From positions 246,081 to 310,080 of the forward strand of contig NZ_VFIY01000014.1 in the NCBI RefSeq assembly GCF_006385175.1: DNA of 64,000 nucleotides, read 5' to 3'. Positions within the stretch are counted from its first letter, which is position 1. Every line of letters begins with the position of its first letter. This stretch comes from Emcibacter nanhaiensis (GTDB lineage Bacteria > Pseudomonadota > Alphaproteobacteria > Sphingomonadales > Emcibacteraceae). Positions 60,016 to 64,000 of this stretch are shown here, in pieces. The notes under the pieces are model-generated. The model saw nothing but the letters and a program-made list of their open reading frames with translations, was not told the origin of the DNA and did not search any database. The position numbers and the translations under genes were made by a program.

Positions 60016-61824
60016 TCACGCGGTTTCGCGCATGTCGGCAAACTGAAGTTCGGCAAGGCGGGCATACAGACCGTCTTTCTGCTGCAGTTCCTGATGGGTG
60101 CCGATATCCACAATATGCCCCTTGTCCATGACTACAATCCGGTCTGCCTGCAGCACGGTCGCCAGACGGTGGGCGATCACCAGGGTGGTCCGTCCTTCCA
60201 TCAGGCGGTCAAGCGCCGCCTGGACCAGTTTCTCGCTTTCCGCATCCAGCGCAGAGGTGGCTTCATCCAGAAGCAGGACCGGCGCATCCCGAAGGATGGC
60301 CCGGGCGATGGCGATACGCTGCTTCTGACCGCCGGACAGGCGGGTGCCGCGCTCGCCGAGCCAGGTCTCCATCCCGTCCGGCAGGCGTGAAATGAATTCA
60401 TCCGCCTGGGCTGCTCTGGCGGCTTCGCGGACCATTTCTTCGGTGGCGTCGATGCGGCCGTAGCGAATATTTTCCTCGATACTGGCGGCAAAGATCACGC
60501 TTTCCTGGTGCACCACCGACATCTGCCGCCGCACATCCTCCGGATCCGCCTTGTTCAGCGGCACGCCGTCGATCAGGATTTCGCCGGACAGCGGATCATA
60601 GAACCGCTGCAACAGCTGAAACACGGTGGATTTACCGGCGCCGGAGGGGCCGACAACCGCCACGGTTTCCCCTTTGGATACAGACAGGGAGAAGTTATCC
60701 AGCGTTTTAATATCGGGCTGGGAAGGATAGGCAAAAACGACATGACGGAAGTCAATATTGCCCTGCACGGGATTTGGCAGGGGAACCGGAGCTTCCGGGG
60801 CACGGATATCGGGTTCGGTGGCAATAATTTCCAGGCAGCGGCTGGCCGCCCCGGCTGCCCGCTGCAGTTCGCCATAAACTTCCGACAGGGCCCCGACCGC
60901 ACCGGCCACAAGTACGGCATAAATCAGGAAGGCGGTCAGGTCGCCACCGCTCATGCGGCCGCTGGCCACATCCGACGCCCCGACCCACAGTACCAGGTCG
61001 ACGGCGCCGAACACCATCAGAATCACCAAGGCGGTCAGCCAGGCGCGCACCCGGGTCCGTTTGATTGCCACCCCAAAGGCATTTTCCACAAAATCGGCAA
61101 ATCTGGACTGCTCGTAGTGTTCCCGGGTGTAAGACTGCACCGTCTGCACCGCGCCTACGGTTTCGTTGGCAGTGGCGCTGGCATCGGCGATCCGGTCCTG
61201 GGACTGTTTGGACAGTTTCTTGACTTTGCGCCCCAGGAAAATAATCGGGAACACCACCACCGGCACCGCAACCAGGACAACCGACAACAGCTTGGGACTG
61301 GTCATGGCCATAATGATCAGCCCTCCCAAGAAGGTCAGGATATGACGGAGGGCAACAGAGGCGGAACTGCCGACGACGGTCTGAATCACCGTGGTGTCGG
61401 TGGTCAGGCGCGAAATAATGTCCCCGGATCGGTTTTGCTCGAAAAAGGTGGGACTCAGGGTGATGACCCGGTTGTACACGGCCTTGCGGATATCGGCAAC
61501 GACTCGCTCGCCCAGCCAGGTGACGGCGTAGTAGCGGATAAAGGTTGCCACAGCGAGGATAAAAACAATCCCGAGCAGGCCAAGGAAATAAACATTGATG
61601 ATGTCAAGATTGCCGTCGGAAAAACCAACATCGACGATGCGGCCGGCGGCCTTGGGAATGGCAAGTGTTGAACTGGCCGTTACAATCAGGGCCGCCAGCG
61701 CCACGAAAATGCTTTTCCGGTAGGGGGACAGGAAAGACCATAACAGTCTGAGTTCCTTGACATTCTTCTTTTCAGGTTCAAACTCGTCACTGGCCGCACC
61801 GGGGGCCGGGTTTCCTCTCGCCAT
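60016..61824 (-). CDS. MsbA-like ABC exporter (fused permease and ATPase)
   Basis: I use the ATG at 61824 (MARGNPAPGAASDEFEPEKK) over a TTG three codons earlier. The 602-residue half-transporter has six membrane helices (residues about 35-320) and a C-terminal ATPase with Walker A VVGPSGAGKSTVFQLLQRFY, signature RLSGGQKQRIAIARAI, Walker B PVLLLDEATSALDAESEKL and the H-loop in TLVIAHRLATVLQADR. The family (MsbA/BmrA/LmrA type) flips lipids or exports hydrophobic compounds; the ligand here is unknown. It is monocistronic, diverging from rpmE. Confidence 0.9.
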   Translation of the reverse strand: MARGNPAPGAASDEFEPEKKNVKELRLLWSFLSPYRKSIFVALAALIVTASSTLAIPKAAGRIVDVGFSDGNLDIINVYFLGLLGIVFILAVATFIRYYAVTWLGERVVADIRKAVYNRVITLSPTFFEQNRSGDIISRLTTDTTVIQTVVGSSASVALRHILTFLGGLIIMAMTSPKLLSVVLVAVPVVVFPIIFLGRKVKKLSKQSQDRIADASATANETVGAVQTVQSYTREHYEQSRFADFVENAFGVAIKRTRVRAWLTALVILMVFGAVDLVLWVGASDVASGRMSGGDLTAFLIYAVLVAGAVGALSEVYGELQRAAGAASRCLEIIATEPDIRAPEAPVPLPNPVQGNIDFRHVVFAYPSQPDIKTLDNFSLSVSKGETVAVVGPSGAGKSTVFQLLQRFYDPLSGEILIDGVPLNKADPEDVRRQMSVVHQESVIFAASIEENIRYGRIDATEEMVREAARAAQADEFISRLPDGMETWLGERGTRLSGGQKQRIAIARAILRDAPVLLLDEATSALDAESEKLVQAALDRLMEGRTTLVIAHRLATVLQADRIVVMDKGHIVDIGTHQELQQKDGLYARLAELQFADMRETA

Positions 61825-62015
61825 ATCGCACAAATACCCTGTAATGATCTTATGGATATGGATATAGCAGGGCCAACCGCCAGTTACAACGCCCGGTATA
61901 CAGAATATTTCAGCAATTCCGCCATTTTTTTATAAATTCCGGTTTATTCGGACTTGCCTTGGGCCGCCGACTTGTTTATACAGGCGCAAATTATTTTCGC
62001 GGAGAGATTAGAGCG

Positions 62016-62240
62016 ATGAAAAACGACATTCATCCCGACTATCATACCATCACAGTGGTAATGACTGACGGCACGACATATGAAACACGCTCCACATGGG
62101 GCAGCGAGGGCGACACCCTCACTCTTGAAGTTGACCCGAAATCCCATCCGGCATGGGTTGGCGGCACTCAGAAGGTATCTGAAAAAGGCCGTGTGGCTGC
62201 CTTCAACAAACGTTTCGCAAACTTCAAACTCAAAAAATAA
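62016..62240 (+). CDS. rpmE: 50S ribosomal protein L31
   Basis: The ATG at 62016, with GGAGAG 12 bases upstream, gives 74 residues. It begins [20 protein letters not shown] and has the L31 core with [31 protein letters not shown] and a C-terminal [17 protein letters not shown]. The zinc-binding CxxC pair of the C+ form is absent (no cysteines), so this is a C-minus L31. A terminator follows at 62265. Confidence 0.95.
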   Translation: MKNDIHPDYHTITVVMTDGTTYETRSTWGSEGDTLTLEVDPKSHPAWVGGTQKVSEKGRVAAFNKRFANFKLKK

Positions 62241-62264
62241 CTGCAGAGTTTGCTGTAAAAAATC

Positions 62265-62292
62265 AAAGGCGCCGGTTTCGGCGCCTTTTTCT
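62265..62292 (+). terminator. rho-independent terminator after rpmE
   Basis: AAAGGCGCC (62265-62273) pairs with GGCGCCTTT (62280-62288) around a short loop, followed by T-rich sequence. It may also serve the convergent rcdA gene. Confidence 0.85.
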
Positions 62293-62322
62293 TTTATGCT
62301 GTTTCAGTGCACCTGAAACCTG

Positions 62323-62796
62323 TCAGTCAGGATTGCGGATCTTGTCCAGCAGACTGTGAACCGGATTTTCGTTCGCATCACCCCCGCTGAGCATTATTTC
62401 CATGCGTTCCACCCGCCGGTACAGGTCCTGGGTGCGCTCCAGATAGGCGCGGAACTCGTCAGGCAGGTTTTCCAGAATCGCTTCGTCGCTGGCCAGGCAG
62501 GTATCCCTGTTGTTCAGTTTGTATTTGTCCTCCAGGGCTTCTTCTGCCGTCAGCTCTCCTGCGGCCACGCCTTTCTGGACCAGAAGCCAGGATACCGCCT
62601 GCATCAGACAAGTGGTCATACGCAGGCTTTCGCTGGCATAGACCACCCTCAGGCGCGGCTGGAGATCGAACTCTTTGCCTTTCTGCTGTTCCATATAATC
62701 CGCCACGGAAACCGTCAATTGCAACGCTTCCCGGTAGGATTTTTCCAGAAATCGGGGTTCAAGATGACCATCACTGGTCACCAATCTGTTTATCAT
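62323..62796 (-). CDS. rcdA: RcdA/DUF1465 family protein (regulator of CtrA degradation)
   Basis: The 157-residue protein matches DUF1465, the family to which Caulobacter RcdA belongs: FLEKSYREALQLTVSVADYM, RVVYASESLRMTTCLMQAVS, then LLVQKGVAAGELTAEEAL and LPDEFRAYLERTQDLYRRVE, helical throughout, with an acidic disordered tail (GGDANENPVHSLLDKIRNPD). RcdA acts as an adaptor that helps ClpXP degrade CtrA. GGAG precedes the ATG. It is next to rpmE on the opposite strand. Together with ccrM in this window it points to a CtrA-based cell cycle. Confidence 0.8.
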   Translation of the reverse strand: MINRLVTSDGHLEPRFLEKSYREALQLTVSVADYMEQQKGKEFDLQPRLRVVYASESLRMTTCLMQAVSWLLVQKGVAAGELTAEEALEDKYKLNNRDTCLASDEAILENLPDEFRAYLERTQDLYRRVERMEIMLSGGDANENPVHSLLDKIRNPD

Positions 62797-62879
62797 ATAT
62801 ATCTCCGGCGTCTTTCTTCTCTCCAGCTTAGGCTGCCGGGTCTTAATTTCCCGTTACTATTTTTCACTCTTTTTAGCAT

Positions 62880-62907
62880 CTTGAAATCGCCGAATTGAAC
62901 CCTAAAT
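62880..62907 (+). promoter_or_regulatory. candidate heat-shock (RpoH) promoter of hsp20
   Basis: CTTGAAA (62880-62886) and CCCTAAAT (62900-62907), 13 bases apart, fit the sigma-32 consensus (CTTGAAA and CCC-AT-rich). It lies upstream of the thermometer-like leader and 99 bases before the start of hsp20. Confidence 0.6.
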
Positions 62908-62914
62908 CCAGTTT

Positions 62915-63001
62915 ATCGGGTGCCGATACAGGACCCGATGACAATATTGTTCCCGGCCAACCGGCGGGAACTGCTTAAAAATATCGCTTATGAAAGGATA
63001 T
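62915..63001 (+). promoter_or_regulatory. ROSE-type RNA thermometer in the hsp20 leader
   Basis: Three hairpins follow one another: ATCGGGT/ACCCGAT (62915-62921 with 62933-62939), GTTCCCG/CGGGAAC (62949-62955 with 62965-62971) and a final one in which TCGCT (62984-62988) lies opposite AAGGA (62994-62998), the ribosome binding site, flanked by ATA/TAT. TCGCT fits the ROSE consensus UYGCU that masks the site at low temperature with a G-G pair. ROSE elements control small heat-shock genes in alphaproteobacteria. Confidence 0.8.
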
Positions 63002-63005
63002 AATG

Positions 63006-63467
63006 ATGCGTGCTCTTGATCTCTCTCCCCTGCTCCGTTCGACCATCGGATTCGACAATATCAACCGCATGTTCGACCAGGCCACCAATATCAAAGAGGC
63101 GGCCTATCCGCCCTATGACATCGAAAAAGTCAGCGATGACGACTATCGGATTACTGTTGCCCTGGCCGGGTTTGGCGAAGACGACCTCAGCATTACCGTG
63201 CAGGATGGTGTGCTGGTCATCGCCGGCAAGGGGGCCGAAGACGAAGCTGTAGACAGCGAAAGATATCTTTACCGCGGCATTGCCAAGCGGGCCTTTGAAC
63301 GTCGTTTCAAACTGGCCGAGACCATCCGGGTCCTAGACGCCAAATTTGAAAACGGCCTGCTGGTGGTTAACCTGCAGCGCGAAGTGCCGGAGCACCTGAA
63401 GCCGCGCGAAATCCAGATCAATTCCGGTGCTAAAAAACCGAAAGTGATCGAAGGCGAAGCCGCCTGA
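63006..63467 (+). CDS. small heat-shock protein (Hsp20/IbpA family)
   Basis: Two ATG codons stand in tandem; the second (63006) has the better distance to AAGGA at 62994 and yields MRALDLSPLLRSTIGFDNIN, the usual start of this class. The 153-residue protein has the alpha-crystallin domain (about 35-130): PPYDIEKVSDDDYRITVALA, GFGEDDLSITVQDGVLVIAG and the FENGLLVVNLQREVPEHLKP segment. It is an ATP-independent chaperone that holds unfolding proteins. A heat-shock-type promoter and a ROSE-like leader indicate control by heat at both transcription and translation. A terminator lies at 63498. Confidence 0.93.
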   Translation: MRALDLSPLLRSTIGFDNINRMFDQATNIKEAAYPPYDIEKVSDDDYRITVALAGFGEDDLSITVQDGVLVIAGKGAEDEAVDSERYLYRGIAKRAFERRFKLAETIRVLDAKFENGLLVVNLQREVPEHLKPREIQINSGAKKPKVIEGEAA

Positions 63468-63497
63468 GCACAGGAACTCAAATAGCTGAATGAAATT

Positions 63498-63526
63498 AGG
63501 GCTTCCCGGGTTTTCGGGAAGCCCTT
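63498..63526. terminator. terminator between hsp20 and the RTX-like gene
   Basis: AGGGCTTCCCG (63498-63508) pairs with CGGGAAGCCCT (63515-63525) around a six-base loop. Between two convergent genes it can stop both. Confidence 0.8.
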
Positions 63527-63532
63527 CGCTTG

Positions 63533-64000
63533 TCAGATCGTCACCGACATATCCTGGTCCACCAGCAGGGTGCCGACCACGTCGCCGTCGCCGTTGCTGA
63601 AGGTATAGACATCATAGTCCTGGCCGTCGATATTTTCCGTGCCGATGACATCGGTCACGGCCAGGATGGCGCTCGCGGCAAAGGTCAGGCTGTCGGAACC
63701 ATCGCCCATCACCACCAGCCGGTCGTCACTGTCAGTCATGTCGATCAGGTCCATGATGTCGAGGGTCAGCGCGTTGGCGCCGCCGTCGGTCGCCAGGTCG
63801 ACCGTTTCCAGGCCGCTGAGGTTATTGTTGTTGATTGCCGTGAGGTCGAGGTCGCTGCCGTCCAGCCGCAGGCTGTCCGCCCCGCCGCCGCCCTCGAGGC
63901 GGAAGAAATCAGTTGTATCGATAATGAAAGTATCATCGCCGTAGCCGCCGTACAGCACATCGCCGCCGCCGTCGGAGGTGAGGGTATCGTCACCGAGGCC
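63533..64000 (-). CDS. RTX-type calcium-binding repeat protein (C-terminal part only)
   Basis: Only the last 155 residues are in the window; the gene continues beyond base 64000. The visible part begins with RTX-like nonapeptides (GLGDDTLTSDGGGDVLYGGY followed by GDDTF), then an acidic segment GGGGADSLRLDGSDLDLTA, SGLETVDLATDGGANALTLD and a C-terminal domain ending VGTLLVDQDMSVTI. Such repeats bind calcium in large secreted proteins exported by type I secretion; the C-terminal region would hold the secretion signal. The size and function of the whole protein are unknown. Confidence 0.8.
   Translation of the reverse strand, partial: GLGDDTLTSDGGGDVLYGGYGDDTFIIDTTDFFRLEGGGGADSLRLDGSDLDLTAINNNNLSGLETVDLATDGGANALTLDIMDLIDMTDSDDRLVVMGDGSDSLTFAASAILAVTDVIGTENIDGQDYDVYTFSNGDGDVVGTLLVDQDMSVTI

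Noticed and set aside
63533..64000. CRISPR-like or tandem DNA repeat at the window end
   Set aside because: The repetitiveness is at protein level (Gly/Asp RTX nonapeptides); the DNA has no constant repeats with unique spacers.

Overview
The window looks like chromosomal DNA of a free-living alphaproteobacterium. The evidence is a CcrM-type GANTC methyltransferase, an RcdA/DUF1465 protein, a DUF1491 protein, an imuA-imuB-dnaE2 mutasome behind a GTTC-N7-GTTC LexA box, and an hsp20 gene behind what reads as a ROSE RNA thermometer. The gene style recalls Emcibacterales/Kordiimonadales-type marine lineages, but I hold that placement loosely. I saw no phage, insertion sequence, CRISPR array or rRNA. 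One tRNA gene (Gln, TTG) is present. Base composition is fairly even and GC-rich, with a few AT-richer single genes (3.3-3.8 kb, 23.1-23.5 kb, 25.8-26.1 kb).

Layout. 0-3.2 kb: a TetR regulator (cut by the edge) faces an HPP membrane protein, two paralogous glutathione S-transferases and a flavin-type oxidase-fold protein, with repeated operator-like ACCTGTCTG sites between them. 3.3-7.0 kb: a Sel1 lipoprotein, DUF1491, a LuxR-type regulator, a methyltransferase and an MBL hydrolase. 7.0-15.7 kb: the most unusual locus. It has an exported, C-terminally membrane-anchored CobN-like chelatase, an ExbB/TolQ-like proton channel, a small ExbD-like (probably DUF2149) partner, a divergent TonB-dependent receptor with a Fur-like box, and two further secreted proteins. 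I read it as tetrapyrrole (probably heme) acquisition, with a chelatase that may be driven by the proton motive force. 15.7-22.9 kb: a CPA2 antiporter and the SOS mutasome. 23-27 kb: small metabolic genes and tRNA-Gln. 27.2-35.7 kb: nucleotide-sugar and polysaccharide-export genes (epimerase, YdcF, UDP-sugar dehydrogenase, YjbH, SLBB exporter).

35.8-45.9 kb: ispE, a TPR protein, ETF-ubiquinone oxidoreductase (with a PsrA-like palindrome upstream), uracil-DNA glycosylase, lytic transglycosylase, MoaB, a globin-coupled diguanylate cyclase, and a radical SAM protein with its own SOS box. 46-54.7 kb: an autotransporter with a Fur-like site, RNase HII, ccrM behind five GANTC sites, an orphan histidine kinase, a VOC protein and a GhrA-like reductase. 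54.8-59.2 kb: efp, an inositol monophosphatase, an OmpA-like protein and a MotA/MotB-like stator pair in one direction. 59.2-64 kb: a PAS protein, an MsbA-like ABC exporter, rpmE, rcdA, hsp20 with its thermometer, and the 3' end of an RTX-type repeat protein cut by the window edge.

Family assignments rest on motifs read by eye. Regulatory sites are pattern matches with no search behind them.
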